Assembly (NCBI GenBank): GCA_008638375.1
Contig: VIRR01000521.1
Coordinates: forward strand, 186,001-250,000
Length of the DNA stretch: 64,000 nucleotides
Direction of reading: 5' to 3'
Source: Nyssa sinensis
Taxonomy: Eukaryota > Streptophyta > Magnoliopsida > Cornales > Nyssaceae
How positions within the stretch are numbered: position 1 is the stretch's first letter; every line of letters starts with the position of its first letter. Below the pieces are notes generated by a model that saw nothing but the letters and a program-made list of their open reading frames with translations, was not told the origin of the DNA and ran no database searches. The position numbers were made by a program, and so were the translations under genes. Of this stretch, positions 1 through 11,435 are shown piece by piece.

Positions 1-30
1 TATTTAAATATGTGTGCATGCAGTGGCAGA

Positions 31-364
31 CTAAGAAGTACGGAGACAGACACGAGACACAGATACGACAAGGACAAGCAGATATGTTATTTCTTTAAAA
101 AGTAAAGCACGGGCACGTTGAATATATATAAATTTTTTATATTTTTCCATGACCATATAATAAAAACCTAAAGTTATTTCAATTAAAATTGACATAAAAA
201 TATACAAATTTAAAAAACATTACTACAATGTTAAAATAACAAAGTCATTAAATAAAAATTAAAGAACTTTTTCATTTAATCATCAACATCCATGATTCAA
301 CTGTCCGGGAAGTGTCAATGTCCGATATGGACACGTGAACCAAAATAGTGTCCGTGCTTCATAG
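31..364. mobile_element. hAT-like MITE, copy 1
   Basis: The left end (CTAAGAAGTACGGAGACA) and the reverse complement of the right end (CTATGAAGCACGGACACT) form terminal inverted repeats. The interior matches the copy at 6802-7225, for example ACGTTGAATA, then TTATTTCAATTAAAATTGACAT, then TGTCCGTGCTTC at the end. There is no room for a transposase, so it is non-autonomous. The flanking 8-mers (GTGGCAGA and GTGGATAT) agree only in part, so the target duplication has decayed or the ends are slightly off. Confidence 0.7.
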
Positions 365-491
365 GTGGATATATAAATTATAATTTAAGGTCTCTTATAA
401 AAATATGAAAATATTTGGGGGCGCAATTTCTAATATTTTAAAAAAAATCTATAAAAAAATAGTGGTGAAAAATCAAAATTTCAAAAACTTC

Positions 492-520
492 TTTTTTTTT
501 TTGGGGGGGGGGGGGGGGGG
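492..520. repeat. Homopolymer tract T11 then G18
   Basis: A pure run of T followed directly by a pure run of 18 G, inside an intron of the B55 gene. Such runs are prone to length errors in sequencing and assembly. Confidence 0.9.
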
Positions 521-985
521 CATGGCCCCAACTAGACTATACATAGATCCGCCAATGTGTGTGTGTATGTATTCTCCAATTATTCAATTCATGTCAGTTT
601 CAGCCATTCTCCCCCCTTATTTTAGCTTCAGCTAGAGGGCTTTGCACTGATAATGAAATTAAATAGAGGCTGAACTCAGTGAAAAAAATCCAACTATTGC
701 TAACCAGTAGGACCTGAAAACACTTGATTACATAAAACTAAAGCTGTTGATCACATTTAAGCCTCTTTTGATGGGCATGTAAAATGATGAAAAAATCTTG
801 CCTTGTCATGGAAGAAAATAGAATGAGATAATAACAATATGCAAATAATATCATTGCACCACTTTAAAGTCATGAAACTATCTAAATATCAAAGAAACAA
901 AAAACACAAAAACAGAAGTGTTTAAGAACCAATAAATTTAAATGGGAAGTGCATGTACACCATAACAAAAAGAATGGATCCCCAC

Positions 986-3900
986 CTGTTACTTGAAATA
1001 GAATTGATATGATAATCATGTGCATGAGCGTATACCCTTCTACATCTCGCCAAAAGGCTGGTCTCTTGACTAGTCACCTGCAGATTGTATATTTTAAGTG
1101 TTACGTGGAATCGTTTGGATTGATAGAAACAATGAATAAAACAAATGAATATCATTACCATCAGTGTACCAATTGATATGTTCTCCATATATACATATAT
1201 ATTATAATTATTTGCAACAGAAAAAGGTTAAATGTTCATAATTACGCATTGTACGAGTAAAAGCATGACAAAGTAAATTTAAATAAATTTATCTTTTTTA
1301 TTATTATTTTTTTTTAAATAAGTGGCAACACATATTTGATCAATCAAGCCAACAGAATAAAGTGAATGCTACTACAAAGGCTGCAAAGTCACTTTTGTGC
1401 ACCTTGCAGCAAATGTTATGCCTTGTTAATTGGTCAAAGGCGAAGGATCAGGTGCAGGTCACTCGCTTCCTTTTTTTCTGTTTTTTCTTTGTTCCCCCTT
1501 CCTTTTTATGCCTTGTTAATTACACCTTTCACTACATCGGTAGGTTAATTTGGGTAAAAATAGAAATGGTACAATTTGAAGATGCTTACATTTATCCATA
1601 ATTTATTTGAAAACCATGGTTACTGCAGGAAAATAAGCAGCTTAGGTTGAGTACAACTACCATGGGTAAACGAAGTGATGGAATGCCCCCAGGAGGGAAT
1701 GAGAAGTCACTGCTCAAATCATTGTATGATCTATCTGGGCATCCTCCATTGGCAAGATATGGTTTAATGCTGGAAGAGACACTTGAAGTAGCAACACTGC
1801 CATTTCCAACAGCTTTAGAAGGGTCGACGTTCATGTCAGAAATTTTCTTAACCTTTTTTTCTTGGACCTGTTTAATGCACAAAAAAAAATAGTATATAAG
1901 ACACCGGGTGCAGGACATAAACATTTAAGATGCACAACTGACATTTAAATATATCTTTTGAGATAACAATTCAGTGTGAACAAGGTGAAATGAAGGTAAC
2001 AACCATTTACCAAGTGTTTTGTGAATTATCTTTACTAATATAGACTACAATATAAAACTAGAAGGTAAGGCTGGCTCAAAGTTTTATGCCCAACACATAT
2101 TTGAAGGCACTTCTTCCATCCTCTCTATGAGACAGACCCAATCTCTTCAAGAGAAATTTGGCCCCCCTGTATTCCACTTAATGAAATTTTGCAACAACTT
2201 CAAAGAATATTCTTAAATTTACACAATCACATTTACTTCTCAAAAAGAATATTCTCAAATTTAACTCAACTAAACTAAATGAATCCTGAAAACTAACTAC
2301 TCGAGGTCAAGGGACGATACAGAACATTGCAAGCAGGGAACATTCCCTATACACACACATACATTTTTTTAATAGGTCAATCACACACCCACACACACTT
2401 TACCCCTAAGGGGGACTTGAACCCTCAACCTCCCATATGGGGAGTGGAGGAGGTACCAGCCAAGCTAAAGCTTGTTGGTATACATATATACATATATAAA
2501 GAATTGGATCAAAAAACTGATGTAGCATTTTTTAAAACTATTGTCATTCAAAGAAGTCAGCAAAATTTGATGACAAAAAAGAAAATATGGAAGTTTCAAA
2601 ATTGCATTTTAATGGAAGAGACCTGATGGCAATAGAAGTTTCGAGTCTCAATCCTTTTATTTTGCTGACTTAACAATACTTGGCAATTTGAGATTGATAC
2701 TAAAAAAATTGATGCATGCATGGCCCATGCACTATAAAACCAAAGTTCAATTAAGGGAATTCATAGCTGGCAACAATACACACCAGTATCATAGTTTTGT
2801 CAACAATTGTCAAATGCAGTATGCCCTTAACTTACATCTCCTATTTCATTTGACAAATAGTGCTTTTGTCCCAGTCAAAATCAGCCACTAGGCATTGAGA
2901 TGGCACCCCTCCCTCTGAGCCCATGTTTTTTTTTGCATTATATCACTCATGCCAGAAGACAGTGGTGCCACAATATGCAAGTTGAAAATAGAGAATCCAC
3001 AAAAAACAAAAAACAAAAATTAGGGACTTACATAAAACAGGAAAAGGGAAACAAATTTTGAACCAATGACTGAAAATGACCGAATGCGTAGTTCAAAAAA
3101 GGAAAAGATCTTGCAGGAAAAGAAAAATCAAGCCTACTTTTGATTGAAAAACAAAAGCAATCTATGTTGCATATAATAATATATACGTAAATCTCCGAAA
3201 CTGGTAGCTGAATCTTTTTTTTCAAAAAAAAAAAAAAGAATAAGAAGAAAAAAACGATGTAAAACAAATTAAATTTCCCACCTTCCAAAACTTGATGGTT
3301 TTATCATTAGTCGATAGAAGAAACAGCGCACCATTAGCTGTTTGGCACCATCTGATCTTGTTGATTTTCTCCTCGATTTCCAAGCTCTTCAGGTAATCAA
3401 ACTGAAAGAAAAAAGATGCAAATGCAGAATGAATCATAACAATCCAGATTCAGCAAGTAAAATGGCACTGGTGAAAATCAATACCTCAGGCTCGTGGCTC
3501 TGAAACTCAGTTTTATAACGGAACTCGGGATGTCTACTAATTGGATAATCCGTCCTCTCTAGATCCCTTCGACTTCCACCAGGCTACAAATTACATTTTA
3601 CAAAAATATTACAATATTGCAACAATCAGAAAACAGTAAGGTAATATATGAGGTCAATATTTAATAAATAATGTCCATGAGAGTTCCAAAAACGCACATC
3701 TTTTGTATCAGTTCTTTCGAATAATACCACCCTGCCCCCGCGGTCACCAGTAGCGAGATGGTCACCAGTCTTATCAAACTCAATTGCTGAAATGATATCA
3801 ACTGCAAAAGTAAACACAGCACTCAAAGCAAACAGGTTAGGAAGTACACTATAAGACTGCAGCCAAAATTACAAAAAATAAATCAGCGCGCGCGCACAGA

Positions 3901-6900
3901 GAGAGAGAGAGAGAGTAGATTTTTCTGCGTCCATACTTCACAAATCATTCATGAATGTTTTTAGCACAACAAATAATCCACAATTACTTGTGAAATGTAA
4001 TTATTTCCTAAAATTCCAAAATGAAATAATTATGTTTCTCAAGCATGTTTTGCTCTTGGAACACTCAATTTCAATCAACAGAAAATACTGTATATAACCC
4101 CCGAACTCGTCAATATCGTTTTCTGTTTATGGCCAGCGAAATTGGTTCCCGAGTATACAGCACAGTACATCTCATCTTCAGCAAAATTCAGTAGAACAAT
4201 GAAGACTAAATGCTTGTATCAGTGTACAAATGGCACAACTCAGCAAGTTCATCTTCCATTAACGCTTTGATGAAACAACACATACCGGTGGAAAAAAAAT
4301 TGACTGAAACCATGTATTTCTTCCATGCAATCAGCCACGCGGTATTGCATGAATAGATTTGACAGACTTTGTTCTTTCATTTTTATCATCACTCATTCTC
4401 TTTTCAGGCATGGGTATAAATGAATCAGCATGTGACTGCAGCCTTTATTCCAGCTGTTCACTCATTATAGGGGTCAAGAAGGCCAACTTTAGCTATGCAA
4501 GTAAATGAGTAATATCCAACAACGATCCCAACTGGTGGATCAACTACCACACCCACTCTACCACGAGAATGTCATCTTGAACCTCTCATACACTGATCGA
4601 GAAGATCTTATTATTTCTTCCATGCAATCAGCCATGCAATATTCTTTTTTTCCCCTTCTTCTCTTCTTCTTATTCTTTTCTTTTCACTTTAATTGTTGAC
4701 CTGTAGACAAATTCAACTTGGTATCAACGCAAAGAAAGGCCCACTCATAGTGAAGAGTTTGGCCACACATGAGGGGGGAGGAAAGAGGGGGTTGGAGGAT
4801 TAAATACTCAAGTGACACCATTGCTAACAGCTTAAGCTTCTAAGGGAGTAGGTAGTTTTACATGTTCAGATCCAGAAACGTAATCTCTACCACTCTAAAA
4901 ATACTCAAAAGTTCCCCATAAATAAGCAAGAAACTGTTGGAGACTCTCGACAATATTTGCCCACAAACCTAGATGGCGTACGGGCAATAACGACCTATAG
5001 AAAATTCTTCCCCACATTCTTCCACAACTTGGTTCTAGAACAACAATCTGTTTTTTAAACACTAACCCACACATCATTCAAAAACAATAAAACAACAGCA
5101 ACCATGGCATGAAACCCTATCACCAGTGTAATCTTGATGCACGTCACGCTCCAACAATTACGAAACAGTGTCAAAGCCCATCCCACTCACACCAGGTAAT
5201 TATCGGATATTGACATAGTGCCGGATCATGGGGGATGGCCCCAAAAAAATCATTTCTGCCATGGGGTTTCGAACACAGCCTCACACCTGAAGGTGTTTAT
5301 CGTGGCTCAGCTTGCCACTGGGCTAACCCCATGGAATTTGCATTCAAGCGTCAAACATGGCTAAAACGCTTTCTTTAAAAGCATCCAAGTCACCAAGCTT
5401 GCGACCTTCAAAAAGCATGAAGCAAGAGTTGTTGTAGAAATAAGTTCAGGAATAGCAGCGATGAGCCCTTGTCTTTGAAATGTCCAATGGTTTGGAAATT
5501 TGGGTTTGGGGTGCATATAAATCAATTGACAAAAGGATAACCATTGGAATCTATAAAGCATAGATGCTTCTAGAAGGTCATTGTATTCATATCGTACACT
5601 TTAGACACGTGTAGACAAGTGTCCAACACTCCCTGCATGTATCCATAATTTGAAAATAATTTTTAAAATTTCTAACATGTATTCACATGTCAAAAAAAAA
5701 TCCTAACATGTATTCGATATTTCTCAAATATTTGAAGACAATCCAACAATTATTGAATACTAGGTATGACATTTTCTAATCTAACAAATGAACATAAGAA
5801 AAATATAGGGTAAACTACATTAACTTCCCCTAAAATAAGGTGAAATTATACATGCTATGCTTGAATTTCTAGAAATTACACCGACATCTTTCTATTTCAA
5901 TGTTGGTAACAATTGCCTCCCTTATTGTTATGTCATTCCATTGTTTCGTGTAAATGCCTTGTTTACCCTTCATTCAATATGAATTTCAAATCTTGGTTCA
6001 ATAAAAGATAAATATTAAGAAATTCCCATAACTGTCTGCATTTAATCTTAGCCTGTTCCTATTGAAATGTTACTTTCTTCATCGATCCTCTATCAGATTG
6101 AGGCAGTGCTCTGTATGGTTCGCTTGGGTTTAATGGGTTTGTATCCTTCAAAATTACTGCATTTTTTGAGGTTAAATTTACACTTTCTGATGGACAAGCT
6201 TCCTTAGAATCCCAAAACAAACCCTCTAATTCATTATACACAGCTCTATGTAGATTCCCATCAAGAATTCAGGCGTATCAGGAGCATTTTATCCATCATT
6301 AATCCCAACAAACAGCCACCCATGCTCTTCTAAACAGCCACATGCACCCAATCCTCCCTTGCCGTCCCTAGAGCCCTCTAGACATTATTCTCACTTGTCA
6401 AGCCCCTCTCATCTCTAGCAGTAGGAAGGCAAACAAAGTTCGATGTCATTAATTGATGGTAACAATTTGTTAGCTTTTTTTTATAGGTAAAAGGAAATTC
6501 TATTAAAATGCCCGAGAAGGGCAAGATAGTACAAAAAAGGGGCAGCTTACACTTAAATGCTTAAAACCCCAAAAAAAACTCAATAAAAGAATCTATACGT
6601 GGAGGACCATGATCCAAAAGTATAGAGACCGTAACATCCTATCATTAAGCCTAATAACAGGAGTTGACTCTCCTTCAAAAGTTCTTCTATTTTTTTCTTT
6701 TACAATTTGTCAGCTTTTGAGTTCATTCATATAAAACACATACGCGAACACACACATATATATACATATATATCTAAATGTATATATGTATACACACACA
6801 TCTAAGAAGTACAGATATGAATACGGACAGGGAACACGGATATAAATACAGATACATGTCATTTCTCAAAAATGTAGGACACGTTGAATAAATATAATTT

Positions 6901-7793
6901 TTTTATATGACAATATCATAAAAACATAACGTTATTTCAATTAAAATTGACATAGAAACACGCAAAAACACAAAAATATTATTAAGATATTAAAATAACA
7001 AAACATTAAATAAAAATTTAATAACTTTTTCATTTCCTCATTAACATACATGAATCAAGTTTCAAAATAAATTTACTAACTATTACATAAAATATATAAA
7101 AAAACACGTCTAAGTACGTGTCCAAAATTTTAAAAAAAAAAAAAAATTATATACTCTTTTTTTGCGTTTCGGAAAGTGTTGGTGTCCAATACAGACACAT
7201 GAACCAAAGTGTCCGTGCTTCGTAGACACACATTATAATTTGTATTTCAGCATCGAGTCCAACCAAACTATTGAGACACTGTATGGCTGATTATAAAGAC
7301 CCAAACACGATCTATTATTTCGGATATTTAGGACTCTAAACGACTAATTATGATACCAAAATAGGTACATGCACTTACGAAACAACATCGAACTAACACT
7401 AACTCGATCAAATCCAGTGGCATAATGTTCATTTCTCAATTCATGACCAAATTACTCAATACAACCTGTATTCAAGGCATCAAACTAACATGCATAACAC
7501 TATCAATCCCGCGACCTAAATCTAGAGATTTTCCAAATAAACGATAAATCAACTAATTATTGAACAATCAACGATCCGAAAACAGATCAAAATCACATCA
7601 CCAAACCCTAATCACGATATAAACACCCAAAAAAAATCTGCGGATCCAAAGATGTTTAAAGCAATATAAGTATAATACCTTCTTGAACTTCTTCACCGGC
7701 AGTCCGTTCACCAAAAACCTGGGAGAATTTCCACTCAAGCGGCGGCGGTGGGCCTGCCTGAGCTGCAGCGACCTCTTCATCGCCACCGTTCAT
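986..7793 (-). CDS. PP2A 55-kDa regulatory subunit B (B55), 5' part, runs off the left edge
   Basis: WD40-repeat B55 subunit that gives the PP2A holoenzyme its substrate specificity in cytosol and nucleus. Visible coding exons (minus strand, all GT-AG): 7679-7793, 3698-3801, 3485-3583, 3282-3401, about 1658-1867 (1655 is an alternative donor) and 986-1077. Phases join without a stop and give about 247 residues of a family usually near 500. The start is the ATG at 7793 ([12 protein letters not shown]), followed by [15 protein letters not shown]. Family stretches follow in order: [60 protein letters not shown] and [18 protein letters not shown]. The last visible exon ends in phase 2 after SISSN. 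The expected next exon (GETFISADDLR) is not found in 1-985, so the C-terminal half lies outside the window. Intron 1 is very long (3.9 kb) and loaded with transposons. Family identification is secure; the choice between plant paralogues is not. Confidence 0.95.
2364..2478 (-). mobile_element. tRNA-derived SINE in B55 intron 4
   Basis: Read on the minus strand, it has an A-box-like TAGCTTGGCTGGTACC and, about 45 bases later, a B-box-like GGGTTCAAGTCCC, then a GTGTGTGTG-rich tail and an A-run (plus-strand T-run near 2366-2372). The same family occurs at 55854-55979 on the plus strand. The flanks look like diverged duplications (TATACACACACATAC on the left, TATACATATATACAT on the right), but both are microsatellite-like, so this support is weak. 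Confidence 0.6.
5223..5340 (-). mobile_element. tRNA-derived SINE in B55 intron 1
   Basis: On the minus strand, an A-box TTAGCCCAGTGGCAAGC is followed about 45 bases later by a B-box GTTCGAAACCC. This is the internal Pol III promoter layout of plant SINEs. The body ends near the GGGGCCATCCCCCATGATCC segment. A clear target-site duplication was not found, so the ends are approximate. Confidence 0.6.
6478..6701 (-). mobile_element. 5'-truncated LINE 3' end with target-site duplication
   Basis: On the minus strand the element ends with TTTTGTACTATCTTGCCC, then TCTCGGGCATTTTAATAG, then TTTCCTTTTACCTATAAAAA. This is the usual 3' end of plant L1-type LINEs, with a poly(A) tail. It is flanked by near-identical 16-17-base direct repeats: ACAATTTGTTAGCTTTT at about 6462-6478 and ACAATTTGTCAGCTTTT at 6702-6718. 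No coding sequence remains. It sits in intron 1 of the B55 gene. Confidence 0.75.
6802..7225. mobile_element. hAT-like MITE, copy 2, with 8-bp target-site duplication
   Basis: Termini CTAAGAAGTACAGATATG and CTACGAAGCACGGACAC (right end, reverse complement) are inverted repeats related to those of copy 1 at 31-364. The element is flanked by perfect 8-base direct repeats, ACACACAT at 6794-6801 and at 7226-7233. An 8-bp duplication is the hallmark of hAT transposition, although this one lies in a CA-rich stretch. No ORF. Confidence 0.8.
7603..7611 (+). promoter_or_regulatory. Telo-box (AAACCCTAA) near the 5' end of the B55 gene
   Basis: An exact AAACCCTAA motif lies about 70 bases inside intron 1, downstream of the first coding exon. 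In plants this motif is enriched near the 5' ends of genes active in cycling cells. A single copy may be chance. Confidence 0.35.
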
Positions 7794-8123
7794 TTTCTGC
7801 GGACGAATCAACGGCCACGTACACCGCCAAATCAGCCAAAATCAAATCACTGCATCAAGCGATCGCTTAAGGTTTCTAGCCTTCGTCACAAGATCGTAGC
7901 TTTGAAATCGCCAATAAATGCATGAAAAATGTTGGTTTCAGATTCAACCATTCGAAGTCGAAAGAACAACAGAGGGCTTGAACGTAGATTGAGATTTTCT
8001 CTCTCCTCTTTCTCTCTCTCCCTCCTCCCTTCCCAGTGCAAGGAGAACCGCTTTTTCCCTTCGGATGAACAAAACACTGTTCTCTCTGTCTAAGCTCTAC
8101 CAATAATGCATTCTCTCCCTCAC

Positions 8124-8133
8124 TTATTTTATA
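8124..8133 (-). promoter_or_regulatory. Candidate TATA box of the B55 gene
   Basis: The minus strand reads TATAAAATAA here, about 330 bases upstream of the ATG at 7793. A CT/GA-rich stretch typical of plant 5' leaders lies between (7995-8035). This would place transcription start near 8095. Confidence 0.5.
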
Positions 8134-8698
8134 ATTTCCGTAGATGTGTTATAATTACCTGCAAAGAAGGAAAGTCATTCTCACCTACGAAATCTGGTTG
8201 GTTTGTGTGGTCAACATTGTGTGATTTAATTGGCTAGTGATGTGGTTGATTTGACAGACGGGGAGATTAGTGATAAATGATTTAGGAAAATGGAAATAGA
8301 GTTCTGTACACGACCAGGCATTGTGTTGGAGAGAACGCAACGAGAGACCGTGTCTGAAATGACATATATATCCTTTGTCTTTTTATCTTTCTTTTTTTAT
8401 TGGAATATTATATTGGATTAGGTTAGATAGGATACAGTGAAATTTGGGGCTTTATGCTTTTAAAAGAGTTTGATGTTGGGTCTTAACGCAATAATAGATT
8501 GTTTTATTATAAATTAAAATCATAAAATGATGGAGTAAAAGAATTGGATATGATAAATTTTATCTTATTTTATGTTTTGTGTTTATAATTGATTTTTGTA
8601 ATATATGTTGCAAATTATTTATATTTCACCCACATAGTATATAATTTACACTAGTAGTATATTATTATCCTGTCCAATTTTACATTTATTTAATTGTC

Positions 8699-9108
8699 TA
8701 AACATGATCACGATTAACAATCTGAAAGAACCCGCAACATTATGACTTAAAAATTTAAGTCAAAATTATTAATAATAAGACTTATGATCTTTTGTATTTT
8801 AATTATATTATTCTCACCTAACCGATGTAAGACAGGAATATCACATTCTCTTCCCTTAGAATCATACGTCATTATGGGATAGATCTCAATCTCCCAACTG
8901 TCTATTATGCAGACACTCTAGGGGCTTTTACCTTTTGAAAACTGGCTCTGATACCATAAATATAATATCACAAGCCTACTGGCCCAATAACCTAAAAGAG
9001 TCTATAACATTATGGCTCAAAATCTTAAACCCGAGTTATTGTTAGTAAGACTTATAATGTCTTATATTCTAATCATACTATTCTCACAAGTGAGACAAGA
9101 ATATCACA
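8699..9108 (-). mobile_element. TRIM (miniature LTR retrotransposon)
   Basis: Minus-strand element with two direct LTRs that both begin TGTGATATTC. The 5' LTR is about 8957-9108 and the 3' LTR about 8699-8845. Directly after the 5' LTR is a primer-binding site TGGTATCAGAGC (8956-8945), complementary to initiator tRNA-Met. Directly before the 3' LTR is a purine tract TAAGGGAAGAGAA. Only about 111 bases lie between the LTRs, so there is no gag or pol and the element must depend on others. The LTRs have diverged clearly, so it is old. I saw no 5-bp target duplication. Confidence 0.75.
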
Positions 9109-9949
9109 TAACTAGTCCTATACTTTAAAGCATTTTTGTCCTTTTATTATTGTATTTGTGCTTGTCGATAGTTTATTTTATACAATTATGGGAACCTAAC
9201 TATTGCTTTAAAGAATCGAACTTACTCCAACTGATTTGAAAATGGACAATTGTATAAATTCTAATAACATGTTTTGCTATTTATGTAAGTTTTTAATATC
9301 TTTTATTTTTTTAAAATTTTACAAAATGTGTTTACTACTTAGTGAAGCTCCTCAAATACTCATTAACATCAATGAGGCTGCAATAATTTGTAATAAATCA
9401 TAATTGAACGATTGTGAGAGAAATCTTTTGTTTTTAGCATGGTACTTTTGTTAGACAAAAAAACTATATATATATATATATATATCACATGAATAGCAAG
9501 ACCAGCATCTACGATGGACTTAACCAACCGGTGTGGTGCATCTTGTTGAGTATATGTTTGATTTTGAATCCCTGTAGTTTTCAACGGTTACATTGAAAAC
9601 AAACAAAACTCATCTTATTATAGTAATTTTATCGGCAATCTAGTTAGCATGTGTTCCGACAAAAATTATTGAATAAGTTCAGTAGAGGGATGTGGTAATG
9701 TATTCATCTAATAGCATTATGTCATATGTAATATGACTCATATTTTTTTAAGTGAAACGTAGTATACATGATGAATTGTTATTGAAATGATGCATTAACA
9801 CGTAATGTAATAGTCTCACCCAAAAGTACCTTGTGTTCCCAACCCAACTCAGCTATAGCCTATATGGCATAGGTCTCACCCTTCAATTATTTTTCCAGAA
9901 TTATTTTAAAATAAAGCCAAATTACTCAAATTCGTATCGTAATCAGTTT

Positions 9950-10165
9950 GATTAAAGACTTGTTTAAACTTGGCTTGTAAAATAAATAAGTTAAATTTAA
10001 ACATATTTTAAAATTCATTAATACATTGATCTCTAACTTGAACTCGACTCGACAAGTTATTAAGTAATCTAATATTATATAAAATTTAAAGTTACTCAAA
10101 CTCGATTTACAATTTGTTCGATTAGAGACTCGTTTAAGATTGATTTGATTAATAAATAAACCAAG
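9950..10165 (-). repeat. Diverged dispersed repeat, copy A
   Basis: The reverse complement contains AAACGAGTCTCTAAT, TTATATAATATTA-A/G-ATTACTTA and GAGTCGAGTTCAAG. It aligns along its length with 17355-17535 and with 39920-40125, which are in the opposite orientation. The family has GAGTCTCTAAT/GAGTCTTTAAT segments at both sides of an AT-rich middle. No coding capacity. Confidence 0.5.
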
Positions 10166-11349
10166 TTTGATTATAATTTGAAACTCATTTATGTTAGCAA
10201 GTTAGACTTGAACAACCCACCACTCGGCCCAACTCAACTCATTTACAATCCCAAATGCTACTTAAGAGCTGCTCTAACCCGATAATCATTTGAGCTGCTA
10301 TTTTCAAATTTTGATCGGTCACTTAAAAAACAGTTTCAATAACTTACCAAATATTCATTTAAAATTGCATCAGTCAAACTTTCTCTCAAAATTGACAAAA
10401 TTTTAAGCAAGCTATCATAATTTGACCAAATCTATTTTTCAAAATATAAATGTCAAAAAATAACTTTAAGCATTGAAACATAAATATAAAAAAACTAATA
10501 TTATAATAGTGTTAAAATTTAATTTTAATATGACTAAAATCCACCAATTTCTACCTGTAAAAGAAAATAAATTATACCGGAACACGTTGGCCCAATCCAA
10601 GTTAATGCAACCTAACCCGCACTAAAGCCGTACACACTATTCCTCAGGCTAGGCCCAACACAAATGTTCTTTCCCCAACACATCAAACCTTTTGATTTGG
10701 GCTTGATTGGGTGGTTTATTTCCCATCACGTGTTTTTGTAACAAGTCATTATATCATTCGGTATTAAAGGGAGCTTTTTACAAAAGCTCATATCTGAAAT
10801 CCGTAGCCCAAATTAACCATTTGGGCTTTTATTCATTATCACTAAATGGGTATTCATTATGATAAGTCACTCACAAAATAAAAGTCTTAATTCTCATTAA
10901 TAAAAGACTATTTTTTTTAAATGATAAAGTGAGAGGGAAATTAAAACTCACATTAGTCTTTGACCAACTAGGATAGGACTCGAGTTTTAGATAAATGAGT
11001 GAGTTGACCAAGAAGATGGATTAATTTCAACTCACTTGAAGTTTATGTAATGTTGTTCAAACCTGATGAAGGGCTTTGCTTTTTTGTAAGATTACGGTCG
11101 TAGTATTCATATTTGAAGGTCTTTCATCAAAATATCTAAAAAAAAATTGATTAATATTAGGACTTTAATACGTATTGAAACTAGAATAAGAATCTTGTGC
11201 GAATAACTTGTGGTGATTTATAAGTAATCGGGTGTATATACAAAGATTTATCTCAACTTAATAAATACCATCACCAATTGACCAATAAAAAAATGAATTT
11301 TACATTAGAAGAGAAAAACGTGAAAATTCCCCCTAAGATAACTGTATAT

Positions 11350-11435
11350 ATAGAGTCCGGATGATAAGCGAATTGATTTGACAGATGTATCGTAAATTCA
11401 AAAATTTCGAGTTCAATCCACTATATTTATAGTTC
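11350..11435 (+). repeat. Possible degenerate SINE head
   Basis: GATAAGCGAATTGATTTGAC resembles an A box and GAGTTCAATCC, about 40 bases on, resembles a B box. No tail or target duplication is clear, so this is only a hint. Confidence 0.3.

Larger units (their letters stand above)
1..985 (-). other. Intron 6 of the PP2A B55 gene (partial)
   Basis: Non-coding. It begins at the GT donor after the exon ending at 986 and continues past the window edge. It contains a MITE copy (31-364) and a T11-G18 homopolymer at 492-520. No B55 exon is recognisable here on the minus strand. Confidence 0.7.

Noticed and set aside
9480..9600. A/B-box-like motifs near CCGGTTGGTTAAGTCC (minus)
   Set aside because: The expected B box at the right distance on the same strand is missing, and no tail or duplication was found.
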